From Cellulomonas sp. WB94 (GTDB lineage: Bacteria > Actinomycetota > Actinomycetes > Actinomycetales > Cellulomonadaceae), in the NCBI RefSeq assembly GCF_003115775.1, contig NZ_QEES01000005.1, positions 124,001 through 188,000 of the forward strand: a stretch of 64,000 bases of DNA. The letters run 5' to 3'. The notes beneath the pieces are model-generated. The model was not told where the DNA came from, did not search any database, and was given only the letters and a program-made list of their open reading frames with translations. The translations under genes were made by a program, and so were the position numbers. Positions 1 through 8,121 of this stretch are shown piece after piece (position 1 is the first letter of the stretch; each line of letters begins with the position of its first letter).

Positions 1-292
1 AAGGATCGGCGCGCCCTCCGGTTCACTCACGGATCGAGCGGCTGAACGCCCGGCCCGCGCGCCACAGCCCGTCGCCGGCGACTCCTTCCCGACGCCGGTC
101 GGCGCCCGGTTTTCCTGATGGGGCTCACATGCTCAGCGCAAGCTCGGGATCGACGGCGGTAGGACAGCCACGCTCGAACCGCATGCGCTCGACAACTGAC
201 ACCACATGCCATGGGTCCGCATCGACGGCGGCCCGCTGACCTCGGTCCGGGGGGACATCGCACGCTCTGGTCCCGAGCTCATGCCTGGGAGC
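1..292. other. No recognisable gene
   Basis: I see no ORF with family-level similarity in this stretch. It is the upstream side of the copper island and ends at the first tandem-repeat box (293-312). The window boundary cuts off any context further left. Confidence 0.4.
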
Positions 293-312
293 GAACCTTC
301 AGCGAATCTCCA
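293..312 (-). promoter_or_regulatory. CopR-like tandem box A
   Basis: Read on the minus strand, this site is TGGAGATTC-GC-TGAAGGTTC: two 9-bp units separated by 2 bp. The layout matches the CopR box known from Corynebacterium glutamicum (TGAAGATTT-N2-TGAAGATTT, from memory) and the three other full boxes in this window. It lies about 150 bp upstream of the DUF2933-like gene at 465. That the local OmpR-type regulator binds here is inference. Confidence 0.6.
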
Positions 313-464
313 TCGACGCTGAGCAGGACGTATATGTCCGTGCAGTTGCATGACCGGTAACCGGAGGAATCTCCGGTGCGCGGCCGCGGCCGACTTGGGG
401 CGCATAGCCCCGTCGGGTGGACGTTGCCGCGGTCGTCGTCGACACATCACGGGACGGGTAGATC

Positions 465-794
465 ATGAAGCACAGCGGCGCGGGCCACCTCAAGGGGATG
501 GCACTGATAGCGGGCGGGGCCTTCGTTGTCCTCCTCCTGCTCGGCAAGCCGGCCGGCGAAGCCTTCAGCTACGCCCTGGCTCTCGCATGCCCGCTGATGA
601 TGGTCGGCATGATGTTTGGCGGGCACGGTGGGCACGGTGGCAGCGAGGACAACGCCGGACATGACGGTCATGCAGGTCACGGTGGCGCAAGGGGTAGCGA
701 GACAGATCTCGGCGCGCGGCAGGCTGTCCCGGGAGACACCGGGATCATCGACGCCCCCGCGACGAGCGATCGCGCCCAGGGCCACCACCACTAG
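465..794 (+). CDS. DUF2933-like small His/Gly-rich membrane protein
   Basis: This 109-residue protein has one or two hydrophobic segments (about residues 10-45). They are followed by a LACPLMMVGMM motif and a GGHGGHGG stretch, then a His/Gly/Asp-rich hydrophilic tail ending in GHHH. The LACPLM...GGHGGHGG pattern is typical of DUF2933 proteins, small membrane proteins often found beside copper or silver efflux genes. The His-rich tail suggests metal binding, but no function is established. A CopR-like box lies upstream at 293-312 and the Lgt-like gene follows on the same strand. The ATG at 465 is chosen because the hydrophobic segment starts soon after it; the ribosome binding site is weak. 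Confidence 0.7.
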   Translation: MKHSGAGHLKGMALIAGGAFVVLLLLGKPAGEAFSYALALACPLMMVGMMFGGHGGHGGSEDNAGHDGHAGHGGARGSETDLGARQAVPGDTGIIDAPATSDRAQGHHH

Positions 795-918
795 CCGCTC
801 TGGCTCGTGACGTCGGCGACGCCTGCGTGGAGACGCTCAGGCGTTTCCACAGCGGCTGGTCGACTCATTCGACGACGCCTAGCGGCCTCGGTGTCGGAGC
901 CGTGCGCTGGCTACCGCT

Positions 919-961
919 GCATCTTCATTGAAGAACCATCGATCCTGTGGACGAACCTTCA
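919..961. promoter_or_regulatory. Degenerate CopR-like half-sites
   Basis: Three copies of the TGAAG core occur here: TGAAGATGC read on the minus strand (919-927), TGAAGAACC on the plus strand (929-937) and TGAAGGTTC on the minus strand (953-961). None forms a clean 9-2-9 tandem. The cluster is 70-110 bp upstream of the Lgt-like start, so it may be a decayed or alternative regulator site. Confidence 0.3.
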
Positions 962-1029
962 TTTCACCCGGCGACGATGTAGCGGGTTCGGACCTGTGCG
1001 ACCGCATCAGACCCCGCCGTATACCCCCG

Positions 1030-1842
1030 ATGATCGGAGACCTTGTGCGTCCGGTGCTGTTCTCGATCTTTGGCCTTGACTTCTCGTCCTACGGCGCAAG
1101 CAAGGCTATTGCCGCGCTTGTCGCGGCGTACCTGCTCGGCCGCGCTTTCGAGCGAGTCGGACTCCGCCGTGACTCGGCCCACTCGCTCGTGCTGTGGGCC
1201 ACCGTGTGGGGCTTTGTGGGCGCGAAGATCTACTACCTCCTCGAGCACATCGACACCCTCAGCCTGCATCATTTTGGTGGGATGGGATTCACCTGGTATG
1301 GCGGCCTCATCGGCGGTGTCATCGCCGCTCTCGTCATCATCCGACGCCACCATCTTCCGCTCGGAGTTGTCGCCGGCGCCACGGCCATTCCGCTGACTCT
1401 TGCCTACGGCATCGGGCGCATCGGCTGCCTGCTCTCCGGCGACGGCACCTACGGCAAGCCGACCTCGCTGCCCTGGGCCATGACGTTCTCCAGCGGAGTT
1501 GTCCCCACGACCGTCCCCGTTCACCCCACTCCCCTGTACGAGGCCTTGGCGTCGCTCGTGATCGCCGCCGTGCTGTGGGCGCTTGCCCGACGGTGGAACC
1601 CTCCGACCATCTTCGGCGCCTACCTGATCCTCAGCGGGATCTCACGGTTCCTTGTCGAGATGCTGCGCATCAATGAACCTGCGCTCTTCGGCTTGACCCA
1701 GCCTCAGCTGTGGTCGATCGTCTCGATCGCGGCCGGCGCTCTACTGATCGCCCGCACGAACCGCTCGATCGGCGCTCGGACGACAGTCGCGGCGGGCACT
1801 GAGCCCCTGATCACCGAGAGCTCGTCAGCCTCCCGCGGATGA
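1030..1842 (+). CDS. Prolipoprotein diacylglyceryl transferase family (Lgt-like) paralogue
   Basis: This 270-residue polytopic membrane protein has about seven hydrophobic segments and Lgt-family landmarks: a YGGLIGG motif, a YGIGRIGCLL motif followed by a GDGTYG stretch, VHPTPLYE, and RFLVEMLR near the C terminus. Canonical Lgt moves diacylglycerol from phosphatidylglycerol to the lipobox cysteine of prolipoproteins. Here the usual HGGL motif is YGGL and the conserved Asn after GRIG is Cys, so it looks like the second, non-canonical Lgt type rather than the housekeeping enzyme. The ATG at 1030 is preferred over the in-frame ATG at 928 because the extra residues are not Lgt-like. It sits inside the copper island behind degenerate regulator half-sites. 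Confidence 0.75.
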   Translation: MIGDLVRPVLFSIFGLDFSSYGASKAIAALVAAYLLGRAFERVGLRRDSAHSLVLWATVWGFVGAKIYYLLEHIDTLSLHHFGGMGFTWYGGLIGGVIAALVIIRRHHLPLGVVAGATAIPLTLAYGIGRIGCLLSGDGTYGKPTSLPWAMTFSSGVVPTTVPVHPTPLYEALASLVIAAVLWALARRWNPPTIFGAYLILSGISRFLVEMLRINEPALFGLTQPQLWSIVSIAAGALLIARTNRSIGARTTVAAGTEPLITESSSASRG

Positions 1843-1933
1843 CTGGCCCCTCGGGTCTGCGCATGGCCTTCCGGGGCGGCTGCAGGTGTGGTCCGAGGTA
1901 CGGAGACCACGGGCAGGCGGGCGAGTCAGGCGT

Positions 1934-2047
1934 CTCGGCGATCAGGTTGGTGGCCTCGGTCCCGTCGTTGGTCACGCCGCCGGAGTCGACGTAGGCCAGG
2001 ACCTGGGCCCGCCAGGCTCGTAGGGTTCGTCCGAGGCGAGCGACTCG
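1934..2047 (-). pseudogene. ISL3-family transposase C-terminal remnant
   Basis: A 38-codon stretch reads VARLGRTLRAW followed by DSGGVTNDGTEATNLI. This corresponds to the conserved C-terminal part of ISL3-family transposases (R-LGRTL--W---L-Y---GG-SN--TEA-NL-I). Flanking sequence is out of frame and unrecognisable, and no terminal repeats could be found. It is a small relic of an element that once sat between the Lgt-like gene and the thiol-redox operon. Confidence 0.6.
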
Positions 2048-2429
2048 GGGATGGGCCAACTGGGCAGGTCTGCGAAGAGGTCGGCAGCGACGCGCTCGCC
2101 GGTGGCCGCTGGTGCGCCGGCGGTGGATCAAGCCCACCGCGCTGACAGCAGCTCCCGGCGATGGTCACCCGCCGGGCCAGGCCGTCGACCTCCAGAGCTG
2201 TGGAGAGCCAGGCCGCCTGGCGTGTGCTGTCCGCTGAGCAGGTCGACGCGCTTGGTCGACCACGGCCGTTGCGAGCGTGACCACGGGTATCGCCTTCAGC
2301 ACTGCGACGTTGTCTGACGTCTGGGACAGCCGCGTGACTCTCGGGCGTCGCGACGGCGCCTCGCGCATCGATGGAGATGCGGAGGCGCCCTACGAGGCAT
2401 CCGGACACTCCGTGAGACAGGCGCAGCCC

Positions 2430-2516
2430 GTCTTCAGCAGGCTTCTGTCGCTCCCGCCCGCCGCCGTACTGGTCTGCTCACTGATGATGGTCGGGATCGT
2501 ATGCATGAGCAACGGC
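2430..2516 (+). pseudogene. Possible second DUF2933-like remnant
   Basis: The reading here contains VLVCSLMMVGIV, which resembles LALACPLMMVGMM of the gene at 465. At DNA level the two share a run around ctgatgatggtcgg. The His/Gly tail is absent and the frame is otherwise featureless. This may be a decayed duplicate of the small metal-associated gene, but chance similarity of a short hydrophobic stretch cannot be excluded. Confidence 0.3.
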
Positions 2517-2830
2517 CGACGGAATTCTGGAAAGCATGCAGGCCGTCATCGTGCTGGGCCGTCCAGGCATGCCGACGCGAGCCGATAGGCACGCGGCACA
2601 CAGCTGCGCCGCCCAGCTTCAGCCGGGCGGCGCGGGTCGCAGACTGCGAGGTGTCGCTAATTGCGGACTTCTGCAACCGCAGCTTCTGTATTGTCATGTC
2701 CGCAGGCACATGCGTGGGTCGATTCGAGCTTCACCGTGCCACTCGAGCAGCACGTCGCGTCGTCCGTGCGATTGTTGCAGCAGTCATCCATGAGGGTCTC
2801 CGATTGTTGGGGAATGGTGCGCTGGACAGC

Positions 2831-3457
2831 TCAGAGTCGCGCCTTGACCTCGGTGAGCAGGTCGGCGGGTGCGATCCACATGGAGGGGTAGTCGGCGGAC
2901 CACTTCTGGACGCCCTGGGCGTCGATGAGGACGAAGCCGTGGCCGGGCAGGCCCTCGTGCATGCCCTTGCCGAGGGTGTCGTAGGCCTTGGACGTGGTGC
3001 CGTCGTCGAGAAGGAACGGGGTCGTGACCCCGAGCCGGGTCATGTCGGGGGTGATCTGCGCGGCGGTGTTCATGACGATGGGCAGGACCTTGATGCCGGT
3101 CGCGGTGAAGGCCGGGTCGCTCTCGATCTTGGCCATCTGCACCAGGCAGGCGTCGCAGCCGGCCCCCTCGCTGAAGTACAGGAGCACGGGCGTACCGCGC
3201 AGGGACGCCAGCGAGATGCTCGTGCCGTCGGTCGCCGGGAGGGTGAACTCGGGTGCCGTGCGCGCCTCGGAGGACTGCGTCGGTCGCGCGGACACCAGCC
3301 CGGCCACGACGAGGCCGACCACCACGAGCAGTCCCGTCGTCCAGGCGATGATCGCCAGCCGTCGACGCCGCGCGGCCGCGGCCCCCTGCTGCTTCTTGGC
3401 CGCATCCAGCGCGGCCTGGCGCTCGTGCTCGCGTCTGCTGGCGGTCCCGGAGGTCAT
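2831..3457 (-). CDS. Membrane-anchored thioredoxin-fold (TlpA/AhpC-like) protein
   Basis: This 208-residue protein has a charged N terminus, one transmembrane anchor (about residues 34-56) and an extracytoplasmic thioredoxin/peroxiredoxin-like domain. The domain starts at APEFTLPATDG and carries a CDAC motif near residues 101-104. Such proteins reduce disulfides on the outer face of the membrane, usually with electrons from a CcdA-type transporter. The ATG at 3457 overlaps the stop of the ccdA-like gene as ATGA, which decides the start. It is the last gene of a three-gene minus-strand operon behind CopR-like box B, suggesting that it protects or reduces secreted thiols under copper stress. 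Confidence 0.8.
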   Translation of the reverse strand: MTSGTASRREHERQAALDAAKKQQGAAAARRRRLAIIAWTTGLLVVVGLVVAGLVSARPTQSSEARTAPEFTLPATDGTSISLASLRGTPVLLYFSEGAGCDACLVQMAKIESDPAFTATGIKVLPIVMNTAAQITPDMTRLGVTTPFLLDDGTTSKAYDTLGKGMHEGLPGHGFVLIDAQGVQKWSADYPSMWIAPADLLTEVKARL

Positions 3458-4395
3458 CGACCACTCCCTTGGCTTGTCGAGGTGTCGTGGCACGACGGGG
3501 CGTCGTCGCCATCTGTGGGCACATCACCCGTCGGCCGGACGGGGCGTCGGTGCCGGCCGACCAGCGTGGCCCAGACGAACACGGCCGCGAGGGCCAGCAG
3601 GGCGAGTCCCAGCACCGGCTCGGTCCACCGTTGGATCCGCAGGAAGACGTCGGCCAGGGCCTGGCCCGCGGAGGCCTGGAAGGCGGTCCCGCCGGTCATG
3701 TCGGCACTGCCGGCCAGCGCGATGATGAAGCCGCCCATGACGACGAACGCGACCGCGACCCCCACGTTGAGCGTGTTCGTCACCAGGAGCCTGGCGCCCA
3801 GGCGGATGCGGACCAGCTTCGCCCGGAACAGCTTGCGCTCCCCCAGCCGCGCCCGGTCCCACAGCAGGGCCATGACGAACAGCGGGAAGACCATGCCGAA
3901 CACGAACGCCAGCCCGAGCGCGAGGCCGCCGATCGCCGACCCGGACAGCGCGGACAACGTCATCACCCCGACCAGGACGGGGGCGCAGCAGCTGGACGCG
4001 ATCCCCGAGAAGACCCCGAGGGCGAAGAAGCTCGCCGAGTCCCCCCGCGTCGTGTCGGGCGTGCGCATGACGCTGGGCAACGACCACATCTTCCCCGACA
4101 GCGCCAGGAGCGCGAGGACGATCATCAAGGTCCCGCCCGCGTAGTACAACGGCGCGTGGTAGCGGGCGATCGCCCCCGCGAGCAGGCTCATCCCCATGGT
4201 CAGCGGGACCAGGACGAGCGCCAGGCCGGCGGCGAAGATGAACGTCAGCGGCAGCAGTCGCCACAGCCGGTTCTTGACGGCACCGGCCAGGTAGCTCGGC
4301 GCGAGGAACACGATGCAGCAGGGTGCGAACAGCGCCACCCCACCGGCGAAGAACGCCGCGATGATGCTGCCGGTCGTGAGCAGGTCGGCTCCCAC
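3454..4395 (-). CDS. CcdA-type thiol-disulfide electron transporter
   Basis: This 313-residue protein has about seven or eight hydrophobic segments. Paired cysteines occur in the first segment (FAPCC, Cys26/27) and in a later one (SSCCAP, Cys136/137), the arrangement expected of CcdA/DsbD-beta proteins that carry reducing equivalents across the membrane. The C-terminal tail of about 35 residues is hydrophilic. The gene is 3 bp downstream of the glutaredoxin-like gene and overlaps the thioredoxin-fold gene by 4 bp, so the three probably form one electron path: cytoplasmic thiol, membrane carrier, external thioredoxin. CC pairs instead of single cysteines could also bind metal; that is speculation. 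Confidence 0.82.
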   Translation of the reverse strand: MGADLLTTGSIIAAFFAGGVALFAPCCIVFLAPSYLAGAVKNRLWRLLPLTFIFAAGLALVLVPLTMGMSLLAGAIARYHAPLYYAGGTLMIVLALLALSGKMWSLPSVMRTPDTTRGDSASFFALGVFSGIASSCCAPVLVGVMTLSALSGSAIGGLALGLAFVFGMVFPLFVMALLWDRARLGERKLFRAKLVRIRLGARLLVTNTLNVGVAVAFVVMGGFIIALAGSADMTGGTAFQASAGQALADVFLRIQRWTEPVLGLALLALAAVFVWATLVGRHRRPVRPTGDVPTDGDDAPSCHDTSTSQGSGR

Positions 4396-4398
4396 GAC

Positions 4399-4722
4399 TC
4401 AGTGCCCCACCGGCGCGGCGCCCGTGACTGCGTCGAGCGCCGCCACGGACGTGCGAGCGGCGAGCAGCCGCATGAACTTCTTGCGCGGCAGGCGGCCCGA
4501 GCTGAAGTACACCCCGTCGACCAGCACCAGTGGGTTCATGGCAGGACGGTGCAGATCCACCAGGCTGCGACCCTCCGCGGAGTCGAGCGGGACCACCCGC
4601 ACCGCGAGCGCGAACTGCTCGGCCAACCCGGCGAGCTCACGCTCGGCCTCGTCGCAGAAGTGGCACGCCTCGGCGTGGACCACGGTCACCGGGATCGGTG
4701 ACGTGTCGAGCTGAACCACCAC
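4399..4722 (-). CDS. Glutaredoxin/thioredoxin-like protein
   Basis: This 107-residue protein starts with a beta strand (VTVVHAEAC) leading into CHFC at about residues 20-23, then an alpha helix rich in Glu and Ala, then a VRVVPLDS strand and NPLVLVDGVYFSSG. This is a glutaredoxin-type fold with a CxxC active site and a cis-Pro-like NP. A GTG at 4722 is preferred as start because GGAGG lies 5 bp before it. It is the first gene of the redox operon, with ccdA immediately downstream and CopR-like box B about 75-95 bp upstream. It could supply electrons to, or take them from, the CcdA-type protein. Confidence 0.75.
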   Translation of the reverse strand: MVVQLDTSPIPVTVVHAEACHFCDEAERELAGLAEQFALAVRVVPLDSAEGRSLVDLHRPAMNPLVLVDGVYFSSGRLPRKKFMRLLAARTSVAALDAVTGAAPVGH

Positions 4723-4795
4723 GAGAGCCTCCTGCGCGCGTCGGTCGGACACCCCACCTTCGACCCGCACCCCTGCTCAACCGATCGACGTTCGA

Positions 4796-4815
4796 TCAAG
4801 ATCCGATGAAGACTT
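4796..4815 (+). promoter_or_regulatory. CopR-like tandem box B
   Basis: The site reads TCAAGATCC-GA-TGAAGACTT on the plus strand, two 9-bp units with a 2-bp gap. It is located 74 bp upstream of the GTG start of the minus-strand redox operon (4722). Geometry and core agree with boxes A, C and D. Confidence 0.65.
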
Positions 4816-4891
4816 CCTGTGGCACCCAGCGCGGATCGCACGGCGCACGTCGCACGAGGACGCACTCGGACTCGGACCGGGACTGTCGGAC

Positions 4892-5122
4892 TTAGATCGA
4901 CGTGCGGGCGGGACGGTCCAGCTCGGACCGGATCCGCTCGTAGGTCGCCAGGTCGATCGTCCCGGCCGCGAGGCGGGCGTCGAGCACAGTGAATGAATCG
5001 TCGTCCGCTCGCGCTGGGAAGAGATGAGCGACCCCCCACACCACCAGACCCACCACGAGGACCCAGAGGGCGACCATCGCGATCCAGCCACCCACGCCCG
5101 TCTGCGCGCACCACAGGCTCAC
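4892..5122 (-). CDS. SHOCT-domain small membrane protein
   Basis: This 76-residue protein has one transmembrane helix (GWIAMVALWVLVV and following residues). It ends in a SHOCT domain of the form LDARLAAGTIDLATYERIRSEL, a short C-terminal motif common in small bacterial membrane proteins. The GTG at 5122 is chosen because GGGGAG precedes it. An upstream in-frame start at 5203 would put codons against box C. It is divergent from copZ, with a CopR-like box between them, so joint copper control is likely. The molecular role of SHOCT proteins in copper operons is not known to me. Confidence 0.75.
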   Translation of the reverse strand: MSLWCAQTGVGGWIAMVALWVLVVGLVVWGVAHLFPARADDDSFTVLDARLAAGTIDLATYERIRSELDRPARTSI

Positions 5123-5209
5123 AGCCGTCTCCCCACCGTCGCAACCGGTACCCAGCGGCACCTGACACCCACGGTCCGGGCCCGCCATCAACAACTGACC
5201 CACGAACGA

Positions 5210-5229
5210 TGAAGAGTTGCTGAAGATCC
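5210..5229 (+). promoter_or_regulatory. CopR-like tandem box C (copZ/SHOCT divergent promoter region)
   Basis: The site is TGAAGAGTT-GC-TGAAGATCC on the plus strand, the best match in the window to the tandem CopR site (both units carry TGAAGA). It lies between the divergent SHOCT gene (start 5122) and copZ (start 5355) and could control both. Confidence 0.75.
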
Positions 5230-5354
5230 TCGCCTAAGCGCTCCACATCGCCGGCGGTGCGTCCCGGCGGGCCTACCGTCGAAAGGCGGCGCGAGGATCC
5301 GTGGCGATGCACCGCGAGACCGCCCGCGCCAGCCGACCGAAATGGAGTCCAACT

Positions 5355-5573
5355 GTGACGACTGCCACGACCTACGACGTCGCCGGGATGACCTGCGAGC
5401 ACTGCGTGCGCGCCATCACGACCGAGGTCAGCGCCCTCGGATCTGTGGACGACGTTGCGGTCGACCTGCCACAAGGACGCGTCACGGTGATCTCGACGGC
5501 ACCGTTGGAGCTGGCGACGGTGCGGGCAGCGATCGACGCCGCCGGCTACGAGCTGACCGGCGTCCACGCGTGA
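5355..5573 (+). CDS. copZ: Copper chaperone, heavy-metal-associated (HMA) domain
   Basis: This 72-residue single-domain protein has the HMA metal-binding loop GMTCEHC (Cys14, Cys17) and the beta-alpha-beta-beta-alpha-beta pattern ending in IDAAGYEL. CopZ-type chaperones carry Cu(I) in the cytoplasm and pass it to the CopA ATPase. The GTG at 5355 is chosen because GGAG lies 7 bp upstream; an earlier in-frame ATG at 5301 would add a non-conserved extension. Its stop overlaps the GTG of the following mini-gene, and copA follows at 5681, so the three are probably one transcript starting downstream of box C. Confidence 0.88.
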   Translation: MTTATTYDVAGMTCEHCVRAITTEVSALGSVDDVAVDLPQGRVTVISTAPLELATVRAAIDAAGYELTGVHA

Positions 5574-5668
5574 CGCGCGCCGCGATCGGGACGCTTGTTC
5601 TCTATGCCCTTGCCCTCGCTGCCGCCTTCACGCTTGCGTACGTCCTCGGCGTCGCACTGCGGCCTTGA
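5570..5668 (+). CDS. 32-residue single-helix membrane mini-protein
   Basis: A 32-codon gene starts with the GTG that overlaps the copZ stop (GTGA) and ends 12 bp before copA. The product is almost entirely one transmembrane helix (AIGTLVLYALALAAAFTLAY, then VLGVALRP). The helix resembles the N-terminal membrane segment of longer actinobacterial proteins sometimes encoded near copper ATPases, so it may be a truncated relative or a true small subunit. Translational coupling at both ends argues that it is expressed. No function can be assigned from sequence. Confidence 0.6.
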   Translation: MTRAAIGTLVLYALALAAAFTLAYVLGVALRP

Positions 5669-5680
5669 GGAGGCGACACG

Positions 5681-7996
5681 ATGGCAGAGATCGAGACGGC
5701 CGCCGTGACCGCCGCCCGCTCCGTGGAGCTGACGATCGGTGGGATGACCTGCGCGTCGTGCGCCGCTAGGATCGAGAAGAAGCTCAACAAGGTGGTCGGC
5801 GTCTCCGCGACGGTGAACTTCGCCATGGAATCGGCGAAGGTGAGCTACGCCGATCACGTCACCATCGCCGACCTCGTCGCCGCCGTCGAGGAGGTCGGCT
5901 ATACCGCAGCTCCTCCGGCCGCTCCAGAAGCGCGCACTGCGGGCGAACCGGACGCGCCCGTCCACGACGCGGTGGACGCCCTGCGTGATCGGCTGACGAT
6001 CTCCGCAGTGCTGACCGCACCGGTCTTGGCGCTGGCGATGGTGCCCGCGCTTCAGTTCGACAACTGGCAATGGCTATCTCTCACGTTGACGGCGCCTGTC
6101 GTCGTCTGGGGCGCCCTGCCCTTCCATCGTGCGGCTCTCAAGAACTTGCGCCACGCCAGCGCCACGATGGACACGCTCATCTCGATGGGAGTGACTGCCG
6201 CGTTCGGCTGGTCGCTGTGGGCTCTGTTCGTGGGCGACGCGGGGACACCGAGCATGCGGATGGGCTTCACGCTCATCCCCCAAGCCGGGTCGGGGACCAG
6301 TGAGATCTACCTCGAGATCGCTGCTGGACTGACCGTGTTCATCCTGCTGGGCAGGTATTTCGAGGCCCACGCCAAGCGTCGGTCCGGTGCGGCCCTTCAT
6401 ACGCTCCTCGAGATGGGCGCCAAGGACGTCGCGGTGCTTCGCGCGACTCCTGACGGCGACACTGAGCACCGCATCCCGATCGAAGAGCTCGGCGTCGGCG
6501 ACCGATTCGTCGTTCGACCCGGCGAGAAGGTCGCGACGGACGGCGTTGTCGTCGAAGGCACTTCTGCCATCGATGCCGCTCTCTTGACGGGAGAATCGGT
6601 ACCGGTCGAGGTCGCACCCGGCGACACAGTGACCGGGGCAACCGTGAACGCCGGCGGACGCTTGGTTGTCCGGGCGACTCGTGTCGGAGCGGACACCCAG
6701 CTGGCCCAGATCGCGCGACTCGTCGTGGATGCCCAGTCCGGCAAGGCGGCAGTCCAGCGTCTGGCAGATCGCCTGTCAGCAGTCTTCGTGCCGATCGTGA
6801 TCGGCCTCGCAGTCGTCACGCTCGGGTTCTGGCTCGGTCGAAGCGGTGAACCAGCAATTGCGTTCACCGCAGCCGTGGCAGTCCTGATCATCGCGTGCCC
6901 ATGCGCGCTGGGACTCGCGACACCTACCGCACTTCTCGTCGGCACGGGTCGCGGAGCCCAGCTCGGGATCTTGATCAAGGGCCCAGAGGTGCTCGAGTCC
7001 ACCCGCAAGGTCGACACGATCGTTCTGGACAAGACGGGAACGGTGACGACGGGGAAGATGTCGCTCGTGCACGTCGTGCCCGCGACCGGTGTCGACGCCA
7101 CCGAGGCACTCCAGCTCGCGGCAGCACTTGAAGATGCATCTGAGCACCCCATTGCCGCTGCGATCGTCGCGGCAGCGCGGGAGGCAGGGATTGCTGTCCC
7201 TGCCGTGGAGGGATTCCTGTCGACACCCGGCCAGGGAGTGCGCGGATCCATCGGCGGACGCGAGGTACTCGCCGGCCGAGCCACGTGGCTCATCAGTCAG
7301 GGTTCTCCGGTGCCAGTCGAGCTCGTCGCTGCGCTGGACGAGGCCGAGCAGGCCGGGCGCACAGCGGTGCTGACCGGCTGGGATGGCGCGGCGCGCGCAG
7401 TGCTTGTCGTTGCGGACACCATCAAGCCCACGTCCGCCGAGGCGATCGCACAGCTCAGAGCCCTGGGGCTCAAGCCTGTGCTTCTGACCGGGGACAACGA
7501 TCGCGCGGCCCGCGCCGTGGCCGGCCAGCTGGGGATCGACGACGTCTTCGCGGAAGTCCTCCCCGAGGACAAGGTGGCTGTCATCACACGGCTGCAGGGA
7601 GAGGGACGCGTCGTCGCCATGGTGGGCGACGGGGTCAACGACGCCGCCGCATTGGCTCAGGCAGACCTCGGCCTGTCGATGGGAACCGGAACCGATGCCG
7701 CCATCGAGGCATCCGATCTGACCCTGGTGCGTGGAGACCTACGGACAGCTGCGGACGCCATCCGTCTGGCTCGACGCACCCTCGCCACCATCAAGGGCAA
7801 CCTGTTCTGGGCGCTCGCCTACAACGTCGCTGCACTTCCCCTGGCGGCCTCGGGTCGACTCAATCCGCTGCTTGCTGGCGCCGCCATGGCCTTCTCCAGT
7901 GTCTTTGTCGTGTCCAACTCCCTGCGCCTGCGACGCTTTGCGGCCTGGTCCACCCTGGACGCCCAGACCGCCGACTCGCCTGTTCCCCACGCGTGA
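5681..7996 (+). CDS. copA: Cu(I)-exporting P1B-type ATPase CopA
   Basis: This 771-residue protein pumps Cu(I) out of the cytoplasm using ATP. Domains in order: one N-terminal HMA domain (GMTCASC, Cys24 and Cys27), two plus two membrane helices, the actuator domain with TGES, the CPC transport motif in IACPCALG (about residues 404-411), the phosphorylated DKTGT (Asp450), the SEHP nucleotide motif, the GDGVNDAAAL hinge, and final helices with YN and MAFSS. The CPC plus YN plus MxxSS set marks the Cu(I) P1B-1 subgroup. A strong ribosome binding site (GAGGAGG) lies 7 bp before the ATG. It is the last gene of the copZ operon and is followed by the two-component system. Confidence 0.95.
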   Translation: MAEIETAAVTAARSVELTIGGMTCASCAARIEKKLNKVVGVSATVNFAMESAKVSYADHVTIADLVAAVEEVGYTAAPPAAPEARTAGEPDAPVHDAVDALRDRLTISAVLTAPVLALAMVPALQFDNWQWLSLTLTAPVVVWGALPFHRAALKNLRHASATMDTLISMGVTAAFGWSLWALFVGDAGTPSMRMGFTLIPQAGSGTSEIYLEIAAGLTVFILLGRYFEAHAKRRSGAALHTLLEMGAKDVAVLRATPDGDTEHRIPIEELGVGDRFVVRPGEKVATDGVVVEGTSAIDAALLTGESVPVEVAPGDTVTGATVNAGGRLVVRATRVGADTQLAQIARLVVDAQSGKAAVQRLADRLSAVFVPIVIGLAVVTLGFWLGRSGEPAIAFTAAVAVLIIACPCALGLATPTALLVGTGRGAQLGILIKGPEVLESTRKVDTIVLDKTGTVTTGKMSLVHVVPATGVDATEALQLAAALEDASEHPIAAAIVAAAREAGIAVPAVEGFLSTPGQGVRGSIGGREVLAGRATWLISQGSPVPVELVAALDEAEQAGRTAVLTGWDGAARAVLVVADTIKPTSAEAIAQLRALGLKPVLLTGDNDRAARAVAGQLGIDDVFAEVLPEDKVAVITRLQGEGRVVAMVGDGVNDAAALAQADLGLSMGTGTDAAIEASDLTLVRGDLRTAADAIRLARRTLATIKGNLFWALAYNVAALPLAASGRLNPLLAGAAMAFSSVFVVSNSLRLRRFAAWSTLDAQTADSPVPHA

Positions 7997-8121
7997 GGCC
8001 ATCGCGACGCACCGAGCGCACGACGTTCATCCGAAGTGGCATTGCCGAGAATGGACTCAACAGTGACCTGTCTCCCTGACGTGCGAGTCAACGCCAGTAT
8101 TCGACCGCACGGGTCGGCACA

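Larger units (their letters stand above)
1843..2830. other. Decayed region with two gene remnants
   Basis: No intact gene is present. The stretch holds an ISL3-type transposase remnant (minus strand, around 1934-2047) and a possible DUF2933-like remnant (plus strand, around 2430-2516), listed separately. The rest shows no family resemblance. Confidence 0.5.

Noticed and set aside
2501-4144. A 547-codon open frame on the plus strand
   Set aside because: It runs antisense to the ccdA and TlpA-like genes; composition is the GC-shadow of those genes and no family is matched.
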